DNA from: Alkalithermobacter paradoxus
Lineage (GTDB): Bacteria > Bacillota > Clostridia > Peptostreptococcales > Peptostreptococcaceae
Assembly: GCA_002029295.1 (NCBI GenBank)
Contig: MZGW01000004.1
Location: 1 to 64,000 of the forward strand
DNA: 64,000 bases
Direction of reading: 5' to 3'
This document shows positions 27,329-36,596 of the stretch, one piece after another. Both the position numbers and the translations under genes were made by a program. Each line of letters opens with the position of its first letter. Within the stretch, counting starts at the first letter, position 1. The notes beneath the pieces are model-generated. The model was not told the DNA's origin and searched no databases. It worked only from the letters and a program-made list of their open reading frames with translations.

Positions 27329-28126
27329 ATGGGTGAAGTTATTGTAATAACATCAGGAAAAGGTGGAGTTGGCAAAACTACTACCACGGCTAACTTAGGT
27401 ACAGCTTTAAGTTTATCTGGAAAAAAAACAGTAGTTGTAGATGCAGATATAGGTCTTAGAAATCTAGATGTTGTAATGGGGCTTGAAAATAGAATAGTAT
27501 ACGATATTGTAGATGTTGTTGAAGGAACGTGTAGATTAAAACAAGCTATTATAAAAGATAAAAGATATGAAAATCTATGTTTACTACCTGCAGCACAAAC
27601 TAGAGACAAAAATGCTATTTCTCCAGACCAAATGAAAAAATTATGTGATGAGCTTAAAGAATCGTTCGATTATGTACTTATAGATTGTCCAGCAGGAATA
27701 GAGCAAGGATTTAAAAATGCAATAGCTGGTGCTGATAGAGCAATAGTTGTAACAACGCCGGAAATTTCAGCAGTAAGGGATGCTGATAGAATTATAGGTT
27801 TATTAGAAGCAAACGACATTGAAAATCCACAGCTTATAATAAATAGAATAAGACCGGAGATGGTAAAACGTGGAGATATGATGAATATGGATGATATAAT
27901 AGATATCCTAGCTATAGATCTTATAGGTATAGTTCCAGATGATGAGGCTATCGTAGTATCCACAAATAAAGGTGAACCAGCTGTTGTTGACAACAAATCA
28001 GTGGCAGGACAAGCATACAAAAATATATGTAAGAGAATAATGGGAGAAGAGATTCCTTTTCTAGATATAGATACCCAAGAATCTTTTGTAAGTAAAATCA
28101 AGAAAATATTTGGACTTGCTAAATAG
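27329..28126 (+). CDS. minD: Septum-site determining ATPase MinD
   Basis: Membrane-cycling ATPase that recruits MinC. 265 residues. The deviant Walker A KGGVGKTT spans residues 11-18. DADIGLRNLDVVMGLENR and DYVLIDCPAGIEQGF are conserved. The C-terminus, SFVSKIKKIFGLAK, is the amphipathic membrane-targeting helix. RBS GGATGGGGGAG. Confidence 0.97.
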   Translation: MGEVIVITSGKGGVGKTTTTANLGTALSLSGKKTVVVDADIGLRNLDVVMGLENRIVYDIVDVVEGTCRLKQAIIKDKRYENLCLLPAAQTRDKNAISPDQMKKLCDELKESFDYVLIDCPAGIEQGFKNAIAGADRAIVVTTPEISAVRDADRIIGLLEANDIENPQLIINRIRPEMVKRGDMMNMDDIIDILAIDLIGIVPDDEAIVVSTNKGEPAVVDNKSVAGQAYKNICKRIMGEEIPFLDIDTQESFVSKIKKIFGLAK

Positions 28127-28137
28127 GGGTGGTGAAT

Positions 28138-28422
28138 ATGCTAGATTTATTTAAAATGTTTGGGAATGAATCAAAAACAAGTAAAAATGTAGCAAAAGAA
28201 AGACTAAAATTAGTATTAGTTCACGATAGAGCAAATTGTTCTCCAAGTTTTTTAGAGATGGTTAAAAGTGATATATTAAGAGTTATATCTGATTATATAG
28301 AGATAGATGAATCAGGATTAGAATTTAAGATGGCAAAAACAAGAAATGAAGAAGAAGGAGCTGCTACATCTGCATTAGTTGCAAATATTCCTATAAAGAA
28401 AGTGAAAGATAAGACAAGATAA
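28138..28422 (+). CDS. minE: Min topological specificity factor MinE
   Basis: 94 residues. It stimulates the MinD ATPase and drives pole-to-pole oscillation. The N-terminal amphipathic stretch MLDLFKMFGNESKTSK and the anti-MinCD segment NVAKERLKLVLVHDRANC are clear. The start is the ATG at 28138, after AGGGGTGGTG; a GTG at 28129 lies inside that site. The presence of MinE makes this an oscillating Min system, as in C. difficile, rather than the DivIVA/MinJ type. Confidence 0.93.
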   Translation: MLDLFKMFGNESKTSKNVAKERLKLVLVHDRANCSPSFLEMVKSDILRVISDYIEIDESGLEFKMAKTRNEEEGAATSALVANIPIKKVKDKTR

Positions 28423-28456
28423 GGGAAATCCTATAAAGGAATTCCCTATATTTTTT
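28422..28456 (+). terminator. Terminator of the mre-min cluster
   Basis: AGGGAAATCC (28422-28431) pairs with GGAATTCCCT (28438-28447) with one mismatch, followed by TATATTTTTT. Confidence 0.75.
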
Positions 28457-28486
28457 CCAAACTAAACACAAGAGGAGCTGAAAATA

Positions 28487-28897
28487 ATGAATATATCTCT
28501 GATTGCTCATGACAACAAAAAAGAAGAAATGGTAAATTTCGCCTTAGCATATAAAGATATATTAAGCAAATATACCCTTCATGCAACTGGAACTACAGGA
28601 AGAAGAATACAAGAAGCCACAGGTCTTGATATTAAAAGATTTTTATCTGGACCATTAGGTGGAGATCAGCAAATAGGTGCAAGAATAGCAGAAGAGAATA
28701 TGGACTTGGTAATATTTTTAAGAGATCCAATGACTGCTCAATCACATGAGCCTGACATACAAGCACTTATAAGACTTTGCGATGTTCATCAAGTACCTAT
28801 CGCTACAAACTTAGCCTCAGCAGAAATATTTATAAAAGCACTAGAAAGAGGAGAATTGAACTGGAGAGAAACTAGAAAGAAAAACCTATTCAAATAA
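28487..28897 (+). CDS. mgsA: Methylglyoxal synthase
   Basis: Converts dihydroxyacetone phosphate to methylglyoxal and phosphate, relieving phosphosugar stress. 136 residues. [10 protein letters not shown]-like start ([17 protein letters not shown]), [33 protein letters not shown] (catalytic Asp) and [18 protein letters not shown] match the family closely. RBS AGAGGAGC. The gene is often near minE in clostridia. Confidence 0.95.
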   Translation: MNISLIAHDNKKEEMVNFALAYKDILSKYTLHATGTTGRRIQEATGLDIKRFLSGPLGGDQQIGARIAEENMDLVIFLRDPMTAQSHEPDIQALIRLCDVHQVPIATNLASAEIFIKALERGELNWRETRKKNLFK

Positions 28898-28932
28898 AGC
28901 TACTGACAAATCAGTAGCTTTTCTTTTTTTTT
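28896..28932 (+). terminator. Terminator after mgsA
   Basis: AAAGCTACTGA (28896-28906) pairs with TCAGTAGCTTT (28911-28921), followed by a long T tract. Confidence 0.88.
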
Positions 28933-28988
28933 GAATAAATACACCTTGTACATCATATATATTGGTAAAAAGAAAATTTTAAATATAC

Positions 28989-29160
28989 ATAAATAGAGGT
29001 GCAGGGAAAAGGGTAGTTTTGGGTGATAAGGATAAGAACATCCAATACCAAATACGAATGGTTTCCTTGCCGAAAGAATATATTAGTTCTTTAATATATT
29101 CTTGGTTATAAAGCAAAATACTTTATAACTGCTATGAAGTATTCATAGAGAGCTATTTAT
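28989..29160 (+). ncRNA. Lysine riboswitch (L box) aptamer
   Basis: Five helices can be drawn. P1 is ATAAATAG (28989-28996) with CTATTTAT (29153-29160). P2 is GCAGGGAAA with TTTCCTTGC. P3 is AAGAATATATTA with TAATATATTCTT. P4 is TTATAAAG with CTTTATAA. P5 is CTATGAA (29132-29138) with TTCATAG (29142-29148). Conserved lysine-riboswitch junction segments are present: TAGAGGTGC after P1, GCCGAAAG between P2 and P3, and GAGAGCTAT closing P5 to P1. These match the Bacillus lysC leader pattern. It stands directly before a lysine degradation operon, which agrees with the ligand. Confidence 0.9.
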
Positions 29161-29235
29161 GTAATGAAAACGTAGATTTTCATTGCATTATAGCAGTATA
29201 AAAAGCACTGAAAATCTTCAGTGCTTTATTATTTT
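29161..29235 (+). terminator. Expression platform of the lysine riboswitch with terminator
   Basis: The terminator stem is AAAGCACTGAA (29202-29212) with TTCAGTGCTTT (29217-29227), then ATTATTTT. Competing pairings are visible. ATAGCAGTATAA (29190-29201) can pair with 29123-29135 of the aptamer, destroying P4 and P5. GATTTTCATTGC (29175-29186) can pair with GCACTGAAAATC (29205-29216), opening the terminator. A local hairpin of 29161-29170 with 29177-29186 is the third option. Confidence 0.75.
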
Positions 29236-29251
29236 AAAGAGGGGGATGAGT

Positions 29252-29632
29252 ATGAAGGCAACTATTAGAGTAAGAATGAGCAATCATGATGCACATTATG
29301 GAGGGAATTTAGTTGATGGAGCTAAAATGCTTCAATTGTTTGGAGATGTAGCTACAGAACTTCTAATAAGAAACGATGGAGATGAAGGACTTTTCAGGGC
29401 ATACGATAGCGTAGAATTTTTAGCTCCTGTATTTGCTGGAGACTACATAGAAGTAATTGGTGAAATAGTACAACTAGGTAATACATCTAGAAAAATGATA
29501 TTTGAAGCTAGGAAAGTTATAACACAAAGACCTGACATAAATGATTCAGCAGCAGATTTATTAGAACAGCATATAGTTGTGTGTAGAGCTTCTGGAACGT
29601 GTGTTGTTCCAAAAGACAAGCAGAGAAAATAG
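29252..29632 (+). CDS. kal: 3-aminobutyryl-CoA ammonia lyase
   Basis: Removes ammonia from L-3-aminobutyryl-CoA to give crotonyl-CoA in lysine fermentation. 126 residues, the usual size of this hotdog-fold enzyme. [20 protein letters not shown] and [18 protein letters not shown] are the recognisable parts. The start is the ATG at 29252, seven bases after AGAGGGGG; an ATG at 29246 is too close to that site. First gene of the lysine operon, 17 bases beyond the riboswitch T tract. The assignment leans on context with kce and kdd. Confidence 0.9.
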   Translation: MKATIRVRMSNHDAHYGGNLVDGAKMLQLFGDVATELLIRNDGDEGLFRAYDSVEFLAPVFAGDYIEVIGEIVQLGNTSRKMIFEARKVITQRPDINDSAADLLEQHIVVCRASGTCVVPKDKQRK

Positions 29633-29642
29633 GAGGTTTATC

Positions 29643-30464
29643 ATGGAAAAGTTGATAATAACAGCTGCTATATGTGGGGCTGAGGTTACAAAGAAACATA
29701 ATATAAATGTTCCATACACTGTTGAGGAAATAGGAAGAGAGGCGGAAAGTGCCTATAAGGCAGGGGCAAGCATAATACATCTTCATGTTAGAAATGATGA
29801 TGGAACTCCAACACAGGATATAAATAGATTTGAAGAATGTATAAAAGAGATAAGAAGAAGATGCCCTGATGTAATAATTCAACCATCAACTGGTGGTGCG
29901 GTTGGCATGAGCAATGAAGAAAGAATACAACCTATATACTTAAAGCCTGAGATGGCAACATTAGACTGTGGAACATGTAATTTTGGTGGAGATGAAATAT
30001 TTATCAATACTGAAAATACAATAAAAGAGTTCGGAGAAAAGATGATAAGTCTTGGGGTAAAACCTGAACTTGAAGTATTTGATAAAGGTATGATAGATAT
30101 GGCAATAAGACTTCACAATAAAGGATATATAAAAGCTCCTATGCATTATAACTTTGTATTAGGTGTCAATGGAGGAATAAGTGCAACTATTAGAGATCTA
30201 ACATTTATGGCTGGAAGTATACCAAGTGGTTCAACATTTACAGTTTCAGGAATTGGAAAAAGCCAATTTCAAATGGCCGCACTATCAATAGCAATGGGTG
30301 GACATGTAAGAGTGGGATTTGAGGATAACGTTTACATATCTAAAGGGGTGCTTGCAAAATCTAACGGAGAATTAGTAGAAAAGGTTGTAAGAATTGCAAA
30401 AGAAATAGGAAGAGAAATAGCATCTCCTGATGAAGCAAGAAAAATACTTCAACTTAAGGGGTGA
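29643..30464 (+). CDS. kce: 3-keto-5-aminohexanoate cleavage enzyme
   Basis: Condenses 3-keto-5-aminohexanoate with acetyl-CoA to give acetoacetate and 3-aminobutyryl-CoA. 273 residues, BKACE (DUF849) family. The zinc-binding HLH lies in ASIIHLHVRNDDGTP. IIQPSTGGAVGMSNEER and PMHYNFVLGVNGGISATI are family blocks. The start is the ATG at 29643, after AGGAGGTTTATC. The next gene begins four bases after its stop. Confidence 0.93.
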   Translation: MEKLIITAAICGAEVTKKHNINVPYTVEEIGREAESAYKAGASIIHLHVRNDDGTPTQDINRFEECIKEIRRRCPDVIIQPSTGGAVGMSNEERIQPIYLKPEMATLDCGTCNFGGDEIFINTENTIKEFGEKMISLGVKPELEVFDKGMIDMAIRLHNKGYIKAPMHYNFVLGVNGGISATIRDLTFMAGSIPSGSTFTVSGIGKSQFQMAALSIAMGGHVRVGFEDNVYISKGVLAKSNGELVEKVVRIAKEIGREIASPDEARKILQLKG

Positions 30465-30468
30465 TTAG

Positions 30469-31122
30469 ATGAACAAGGTAGTAAATATAGATGAGATAAA
30501 ACACCTTTTCAAAGATGGGATGACAATAATGGTAGGTGGATTTTTAGGGTGCGGTACACCAGAAAAATTAATAGATGTTCTTATAGATTTAAATATAAAG
30601 GATATAACATTAATAGCCAACGATACAAGTTTTGTAGATAAAGGTGTAGGAAGACTAATTGTAAATAATCAGATTAAGAAAGCTATTGTATCCCACATAG
30701 GAACAAATCCACAAACAGGTAAACTTATGAACGAGGGCAAATTAAAAGTAGAGCTTTGTCCGCAAGGAACATTGATTGAAAGAATAAGGGCAGGTGGATA
30801 TGGTCTAGGAGGAATACTAACACCTACTGGCATCGGAACAGTTGTAGAAGAAGGAAAACAGAAAATAGTAATAGATGAAAAAGAATACTTATTAGAACTT
30901 CCATTAAGAGCAGATATTGCTTTAATAAAGGGAAATACAATAGATGAATTTGGTAATGTATCATACAAAGGAACTACAAGAAATTTCAATCCAATAATAG
31001 CAATGGCAGCTGATAAGGTTATAGCAGAAGCTGAAAAGATAGTTAAAACTGGAGAAATAGATAAAGAGCTTATAGGGACACCGGGAGTAGTAGTAGATTA
31101 TGTGATAAAAGGAGGGGAGTAA
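30469..31122 (+). CDS. ctfA: Acetoacetate/butyrate CoA-transferase, alpha subunit
   Basis: One half of a family I CoA-transferase, 217 residues. It carries the glycine-rich [16 protein letters not shown] CoA-binding region, [19 protein letters not shown] and [18 protein letters not shown]. In this pathway it would transfer CoA from butyryl-CoA to the acetoacetate released by Kce. The specificity is inferred from the operon; atoD is an equivalent name. The beta subunit gene starts two bases after its stop. Confidence 0.9.
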   Translation: MNKVVNIDEIKHLFKDGMTIMVGGFLGCGTPEKLIDVLIDLNIKDITLIANDTSFVDKGVGRLIVNNQIKKAIVSHIGTNPQTGKLMNEGKLKVELCPQGTLIERIRAGGYGLGGILTPTGIGTVVEEGKQKIVIDEKEYLLELPLRADIALIKGNTIDEFGNVSYKGTTRNFNPIIAMAADKVIAEAEKIVKTGEIDKELIGTPGVVVDYVIKGGE

Positions 31123-31123
31123 C

Positions 31124-31789
31124 TTGATAATAGATGAAACAGTTGGAAAAGAAATCATAGCTAAAAGAGTTGCAAAAGAGCTTAAAGATGGTCAACTCGT
31201 AAATCTAGGAATAGGACTTCCTACGCTTGTTGCAAATTATATCCCTAAAGATATTAATGTAACATTTCAATCTGAAAATGGAATGGTAGGTATGGGTAGC
31301 TTAGCACAAAGGGGAGAAGAAAATATAAATATAACTAATGCTGGAGGACAGTATGTAAATGTACTTCCACAAGGATCTTTCTTTGATACATGTATGTCTT
31401 TTGGGCTTATAAGAGGTGGTCATGTAGATGTAACTGTTCTTGGAGCACTTGAAGTAGACCAAAGTGGAAACTTAGCTAACTGGATAATACCAGGAAAGCT
31501 AGTACCAGGAATGGGTGGAGCTATGGACCTTGTTACAGGAGCTAAAAAGGTGATAGTTTCTATGCTTCACACATCTAAAGGAAAACCTAAAATATTTAAA
31601 AAATGTAACTTGCCATTAACTGCAAGAGAAAAAGTAAATTTAATAATTACAGAATTAGGAGTAATGGAAGTTACAAATAAAGGATTAGTTCTAAGAGAAA
31701 TAAATAAAGATGTAACTGTAGATCAGATAAAAAGCTTAACGGAAGCTGATTTAATTATTTCAGATGATCTTAAAATTATGGATATATAG
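31124..31789 (+). CDS. ctfB: Acetoacetate/butyrate CoA-transferase, beta subunit
   Basis: 221 residues, with the catalytic glutamate Glu51 in SENGMVGMG, which forms the glutamyl-CoA thioester in this family. [16 protein letters not shown] and [19 protein letters not shown] are conserved. The start is TTG, after GGAGGGGAG. Together with the alpha subunit it makes the heteromeric enzyme. atoA is the equivalent name. Confidence 0.9.
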   Translation: MIIDETVGKEIIAKRVAKELKDGQLVNLGIGLPTLVANYIPKDINVTFQSENGMVGMGSLAQRGEENINITNAGGQYVNVLPQGSFFDTCMSFGLIRGGHVDVTVLGALEVDQSGNLANWIIPGKLVPGMGGAMDLVTGAKKVIVSMLHTSKGKPKIFKKCNLPLTAREKVNLIITELGVMEVTNKGLVLREINKDVTVDQIKSLTEADLIISDDLKIMDI

Positions 31790-31801
31790 GGGGATTAATA
31801 A

Positions 31802-32839
31802 ATGAAAAGAGGATGCAAATACGGAACGCATAGAGTTATAGAACCTAAAGAGGTTTTACCTCAACCTGCTATAAAGATAGATAATGATATGAATATATAT
31901 GATAATGAAATACTAATAGACGTTTGTGCGTTAAATATAGATTCTGCAAGTTTCACTCAAATAGAAGAAGCGTGTGATCACGATATAGAAAAAATAAAAC
32001 AAATGATACTAGACATAGTAAATGAAAGAGGAAAGATGCAAAATCCTGTTACAGGATCTGGCGGAATGCTAATAGGGGTAGTGGAGAGATTAGGAGATAA
32101 GCTAAGAGGAAAAATAGATCTAAAGGAAGGAGATAAAATTGCAACATTAGTTTCTTTATCACTAACTCCTCTCAGAATAGATGAAATAATAGATATTAAG
32201 CCTGAGATAGATAGAGTTGAAATAAAAGGAAAGGCAATTCTATTTGAAAGTGGTATATATGCTGTTTTACCAGAAGATATGGAGGAAACTTTAGCACTTG
32301 CTGCTTTAGATGTTGCAGGAGCTCCAGCACAAACTGCAAATCTTGTTAAAAAAGGAGATACAGTTTTGATACTAGGAGCTGCAGGAAAATCAGGTATGCT
32401 TTGCTGCTATGAAGCTAGAAAGAGAGTAGGAGAAAAAGGAAAGGTAATAGGTCTTGTTAGAGATCAAAAGAGTAAGGACTTTCTAGATAAAACAAATTTC
32501 TGTCATGATGTTATAGTTGCTGATGCTCAAAATTCATCACAAGTTTTAAGTGAAGTATTAAAAGTTAACAACAATGAAGAAGTAGATATATGTATAAACT
32601 GTGTAAATGTACCTAATACAGAAATGTCTAGTATATTACCAGTTAAAGATGAGGGAATAGTTTATTTCTTCTCTATGGCAACAAGTTTTACAAAGGCAGC
32701 ACTTGGAGCAGAAGGAGTAGGAAAAGATGTTACTATGATAATCGGAAATGGATATACAAAAGGCCATGCAGATGTTACAATTCAGGATTTAAGAGAGTGC
32801 GAAACTTTGAGAAATATATTTAAGGAATTATACGTTTAA
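31802..32839 (+). CDS. kdd: L-erythro-3,5-diaminohexanoate dehydrogenase
   Basis: Oxidatively deaminates 3,5-diaminohexanoate with NAD(P)+ to 3-keto-5-aminohexanoate. 345 residues, the family length. The start KRGCKYGTHRVIEPKEVLPQ and NPVTGSGGMLIGVVERLG are family segments. A zinc-less MDR-like nucleotide fold shows TVLILGAAGKSGMLCCYEAR. RBS TAGGGGGATT. It lies between the CoA-transferase and kamA, which secures the assignment. Confidence 0.93.
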   Translation: MKRGCKYGTHRVIEPKEVLPQPAIKIDNDMNIYDNEILIDVCALNIDSASFTQIEEACDHDIEKIKQMILDIVNERGKMQNPVTGSGGMLIGVVERLGDKLRGKIDLKEGDKIATLVSLSLTPLRIDEIIDIKPEIDRVEIKGKAILFESGIYAVLPEDMEETLALAALDVAGAPAQTANLVKKGDTVLILGAAGKSGMLCCYEARKRVGEKGKVIGLVRDQKSKDFLDKTNFCHDVIVADAQNSSQVLSEVLKVNNNEEVDICINCVNVPNTEMSSILPVKDEGIVYFFSMATSFTKAALGAEGVGKDVTMIIGNGYTKGHADVTIQDLRECETLRNIFKELYV

Positions 32840-32855
32840 TATAGGGGGGTTAAAT

Positions 32856-34109
32856 ATGAATAGGAGATTTGAATTATTTAAAGATGTAAGTGATAGCAAT
32901 TGGAACGATTGGAAGTGGCAGCTAAAAAATAGAATAGAGACTGTTGATGAACTTAAGAAATATATACCATTAACTGATGAAGAAGAACAAGGTGCGAAGG
33001 AATGTCTAAAGGCATTGAGAATGTCTATAACTCCTTATTACTTATCTCTTATAGACCCAAATGATAAAAATGACCCTATTAGAAAGCAAGCTATACCTAC
33101 AACTTTAGAATTACATAAAGCTGAAGCAGATCTTTTAGATCCACTTCACGAAGATGAGGATTCTCCAGTTCCAGGCCTTACTCATAGATATCCAGATAGG
33201 GCACTTCTTTTAGTTACAGATCAGTGTGCAATGTATTGCAGACACTGTACAAGAAGAAGATTTGCAGGACATACTGACGATGTTTTACCGATAGAGCAAA
33301 TAGACAAAGCAATCGAATATATAAGCAAGACTCCTGTTATAAGAGACGTATTATTATCAGGTGGAGATGCACTTTTAATATCTGATGAAAAATTAGAATA
33401 CATAATAAGAAAATTAAGAGAAATTCCTCACGTTGAGATTGTAAGAATAGGAAGTAGAACTCCTGTGGTAATGCCTCAAAGAATAACAGAAGATCTTGTG
33501 AATATGCTAAAGAAATACCATCCTATTTGGATAAATGTACACTTTAATCATCCAAATGAAATAACAGAAGAATCGAGAAAAGCTTGTGAAATGTTAGCTA
33601 ATGCAGGAATTCCAATTGGAAACCAATCAGTTTTATTAAGGGAAGTTAATGATTGCGTTCATGTAATGAAGAAACTTGTAAATGAACTAGTAAAAATAAG
33701 AGTTAGACCTTACTATATATATCAATGTGACCTTTCTATGGGACTTGAGCATTTTAGAACTACTGTATCTAAAGGAATTGAAATAATAGAAGGGTTAAGA
33801 GGTCACACATCAGGATTTTGTGTTCCAACCTTCGTCGTAGATGCACCAGGGGGTGGAGGAAAGACTCCAGTTATGCCAAATTATATAATCTCACAAAGCC
33901 ACGACAAAGTAATACTTAGAAACTTTGAAGGGGTAATTACAACATATAAAGAGCCTACTAGCTATACTCCTGGATGCAAATGTGATATTTGTAGAAAAGA
34001 AAAAAACATAGATTTAGTTGGAGTAGCAGGACTTTTGAACAATCAAAAGATGGCACTAGAGCCAGAAGGTCTTGAAAGGAAATCAAGAGGCAAGAAAAAA
34101 GATGAATAA
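32856..34109 (+). CDS. kamA: L-lysine 2,3-aminomutase
   Basis: A radical SAM, PLP-dependent enzyme that converts L-lysine to L-beta-lysine, the first step of the pathway. 417 residues. The [4Fe-4S]/SAM motif CAMYCRHCTRRR has Cys124, Cys128 and Cys131. The PLP lysine is Lys336 in PGGGGKTPVMPNY. The C-terminal cysteines CKCDICRK correspond to the zinc-binding tail of the clostridial enzyme. FELFKDVSDSNWNDWKWQLK is the usual N-terminus. Its stop overlaps the kamB start (ATGAATAA). Confidence 0.97.
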   Translation: MNRRFELFKDVSDSNWNDWKWQLKNRIETVDELKKYIPLTDEEEQGAKECLKALRMSITPYYLSLIDPNDKNDPIRKQAIPTTLELHKAEADLLDPLHEDEDSPVPGLTHRYPDRALLLVTDQCAMYCRHCTRRRFAGHTDDVLPIEQIDKAIEYISKTPVIRDVLLSGGDALLISDEKLEYIIRKLREIPHVEIVRIGSRTPVVMPQRITEDLVNMLKKYHPIWINVHFNHPNEITEESRKACEMLANAGIPIGNQSVLLREVNDCVHVMKKLVNELVKIRVRPYYIYQCDLSMGLEHFRTTVSKGIEIIEGLRGHTSGFCVPTFVVDAPGGGGKTPVMPNYIISQSHDKVILRNFEGVITTYKEPTSYTPGCKCDICRKEKNIDLVGVAGLLNNQKMALEPEGLERKSRGKKKDE

Positions 34110-35127
34110 TATTATAGATGAAATAAGAAATTACAAAAGCATATCAATAATAGGAATGGATAAGAATGTAGGAAAGACAACAACACTAAATTATATTATA
34201 GGTAAGGCTAGGGGTAAGTTAACCCTTGGTCTTACATCTATTGGAAGAGATGGAGAAGAAGAAGACATAGTAACTAGCACAGCAAAGCCTAGGATTTATG
34301 TAGAAAAAGGAAGCATTATTGCTACTGCAAAATCTTGTTTTTTAGATAGTGATATAACAAAAGAAATACTAAAAACTACTTCTATAAACACATCAATGGG
34401 AGAAATTATAATATTTAGATGTATAAGTGATGGATATATCCAAATTGCTGGTCCTTCCCAAAACTATTATATAGAAAAGATATATAGACATTTAGAAGAG
34501 TTAGGAAGTGATCTTATACTTGTAGATGGTGCATTATCTAGAAAAAGTTTAGCCTCACCTAAAGTAACACAAGCAACTATACTTTGCACAGGAGCTACAC
34601 TTTCTAACAGTCAACAAAAAGTAGTTCAGATGACTTCACACACTGTAAATCTTTTGTCTATTGAAAAGGAAAAAGAAAGGCAAATACTAGATATATCTAA
34701 AGATATAATAAACACTTGCAAAGTAGGAATTATAGACAAACACAAAAAAGTAAAAAAATTAGATGTACTCACATCTCTAGACGCATCAAAAGAGATAATA
34801 GAAAGTTTAGATAAATTCTCAGAATACATAGTTATTAATGGAATATTATCAGATTCACTTTTAGAATACATTATGAAATCTACAGATATATGTAGTCAAA
34901 TTACTTTTTTAGTTGAAGATGGAACCAAACTATTTATAAGTGAGGAAACACTAAATAAATTAATTAAAAAAGGTGCAAAGATAAAAGTAATAAACAAAAT
35001 AAACATAATAGGGATAAGTGTAAATCCTAAATCTCCTTATGGATATGAATTTGATAAAGATAAATTCCTAAATATGCTTAGAGAAAAAATAAATCTACCT
35101 GTATTTGATGTCGTGGGAGGTGGATAA
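34102..35127 (+). CDS. kamB: KamB, P-loop protein of the lysine aminomutase operon
   Basis: 341 residues. A Walker A motif, GMDKNVGKTTTLNYII, lies near residues 20-35. A later DLILVDGALSRKS may serve as Walker B. No transmembrane helix. The protein is conserved in lysine-fermentation operons, but its function is unproven. Its place between kamA and the MutS-like kamC, upstream of the cobamide enzyme KamDE, suggests an ATP-driven accessory or reactivation role; that is inference. The start at 34102 overlaps the kamA stop. kamC overlaps its 3' end by about 20 bases. Confidence 0.8.
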   Translation: MNNIIDEIRNYKSISIIGMDKNVGKTTTLNYIIGKARGKLTLGLTSIGRDGEEEDIVTSTAKPRIYVEKGSIIATAKSCFLDSDITKEILKTTSINTSMGEIIIFRCISDGYIQIAGPSQNYYIEKIYRHLEELGSDLILVDGALSRKSLASPKVTQATILCTGATLSNSQQKVVQMTSHTVNLLSIEKEKERQILDISKDIINTCKVGIIDKHKKVKKLDVLTSLDASKEIIESLDKFSEYIVINGILSDSLLEYIMKSTDICSQITFLVEDGTKLFISEETLNKLIKKGAKIKVINKINIIGISVNPKSPYGYEFDKDKFLNMLREKINLPVFDVVGGG

Positions 35128-36595
35128 TATTAGATTCTTAGATGATGAACAAAGACAAGATGTTGGGTTTAACTTCATATTAGAAAATTTGAACATACAT
35201 ACACCTTTTGGAATACAAGAAAAAAAGAAAATAAAGCCCTTCAAAAAAAGTGAATTGAATTTATTAAGAAAAGAACTAAACAATATAGAAAATATCATAC
35301 ATAATATGAAGCTCAATGATGATATATACAATGATATAACTAGAAATCTATCAAAATACAAAGATATAAGTGGCTCTATTAGAAAGTGCAAAACTTTAAA
35401 CACACTAGATGAGATAGAACTTTATGAAATAAAAAATTTTTCTATACTGATAAATGACTTAATCACTATTTATAGTAGCCTAGATATAAAAATAGAAAGT
35501 GTAAACTTTAATTCACTACAAGAAATATCAAATCTATTAGATCCAGAAAACAATAAATTACCTACATTTTATATATACAGCTCATATAGCACTAATTTAA
35601 AAAAGATAAGAGAGAATAAAAGAATTATCGAAGAAAAAATATTTCTTGAAGAAGATGAAGAAAAAATAAAAATACTGAAAGAAGAAAGGTTAGATATAGT
35701 TATACAAGAGGAAAAAGAAGAGCTTAAAATAAGAAAATATCTAACAGAGAAAATAAATAAGAAAGTATTTGATATAGAAGAAAATATAAAATCACTAGCA
35801 AAGTTAGATATCCTTATAGCAAAGGCTAGGCTTTCAATAAAATATGATGGGGTAAAGCCAAACATAATTACAGATTGCAAAATACAGCTCAAAAATGCAT
35901 TTAACCCAAGTATAAAAGAAATACTGGAAAAAAGGAAAAGTCCATTCATACCAATTAGTATATCACTAGATGAAGGAAGTACTCTTATTACAGGAGCTAA
36001 CATGGGAGGCAAAAGCGTTACGCTAAAAACTATAGTTCTTAATATACTTTTAGCTAATATGGGATTTTTCGTATTTTGTGAGAATGCACATATACCTATA
36101 CTAGATTTTATATACTACATTTCTGATGATATGCAATCTATAAATAAAGGCCTTAGCACATTTGGAGCAGAGGTAATCAAACTAAAAGAAATAACAGAAA
36201 GCATAAAGATAGGAAATGGATTCATTGCGTTAGATGAATTTGCTAGAGGAACAAATCCTAAAGAAGGAAAAATTCTAGCAAAAGCTTTATGTGAGTATCT
36301 AAATAAATATAAATCTATGAGTGTATTATCAACTCATTATGATGATGTTGGTAATTCTGATATAGTTCATTATCAGGTTATAGGACTTAAAAATATAAAT
36401 TTTGACTCACTAAAAAGAAGAATAGATTTAAATAAAAGGCAGTCTATACAGATAATTCAAGATCACATGGATTATAGATTAGAGAAAGTATCAGTAGATA
36501 ATAAAGTCCCTAAAGATGCACTAAATATATCTATATTGCTAGGGCTTGAAAATGAGATTGTAAATTTAGCTAAGAAGTATTATGAGGGGGAGTAA
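35108..36595 (+). CDS. kamC: KamC, MutS-related ATPase of the lysine aminomutase operon
   Basis: 495 residues. The C-terminal MutS domain V has Walker A GANMGGKSVTLKT (about 299-311), Walker B FIALDEFARGTNPKEG and LSTHYDDV. The middle part is a long charged coiled coil, like the MutS core lever. The N-terminal mismatch-binding domain is absent, so it is not a mismatch repair enzyme. The start is uncertain: ATG at 35108 overlaps kamB, while GGGAGGTGG at 35115-35123 points to a start slightly later, perhaps an unusual codon. Role unknown. It pairs with KamB in this operon type. Confidence 0.8.
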   Translation: MSWEVDNIRFLDDEQRQDVGFNFILENLNIHTPFGIQEKKKIKPFKKSELNLLRKELNNIENIIHNMKLNDDIYNDITRNLSKYKDISGSIRKCKTLNTLDEIELYEIKNFSILINDLITIYSSLDIKIESVNFNSLQEISNLLDPENNKLPTFYIYSSYSTNLKKIRENKRIIEEKIFLEEDEEKIKILKEERLDIVIQEEKEELKIRKYLTEKINKKVFDIEENIKSLAKLDILIAKARLSIKYDGVKPNIITDCKIQLKNAFNPSIKEILEKRKSPFIPISISLDEGSTLITGANMGGKSVTLKTIVLNILLANMGFFVFCENAHIPILDFIYYISDDMQSINKGLSTFGAEVIKLKEITESIKIGNGFIALDEFARGTNPKEGKILAKALCEYLNKYKSMSVLSTHYDDVGNSDIVHYQVIGLKNINFDSLKRRIDLNKRQSIQIIQDHMDYRLEKVSVDNKVPKDALNISILLGLENEIVNLAKKYYEGE

Positions 36596-36596
36596 T

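Noticed and set aside
26962-27609. 215-codon minus-strand frame across minC and minD
   Set aside because: Covers two certain genes on the other strand and shows no family resemblance.
29183-29251. In-frame upstream start that would lengthen Kal by 23 residues
   Set aside because: It lies within the riboswitch terminator; the ATG at 29252 has the ribosome binding site and gives the family length.
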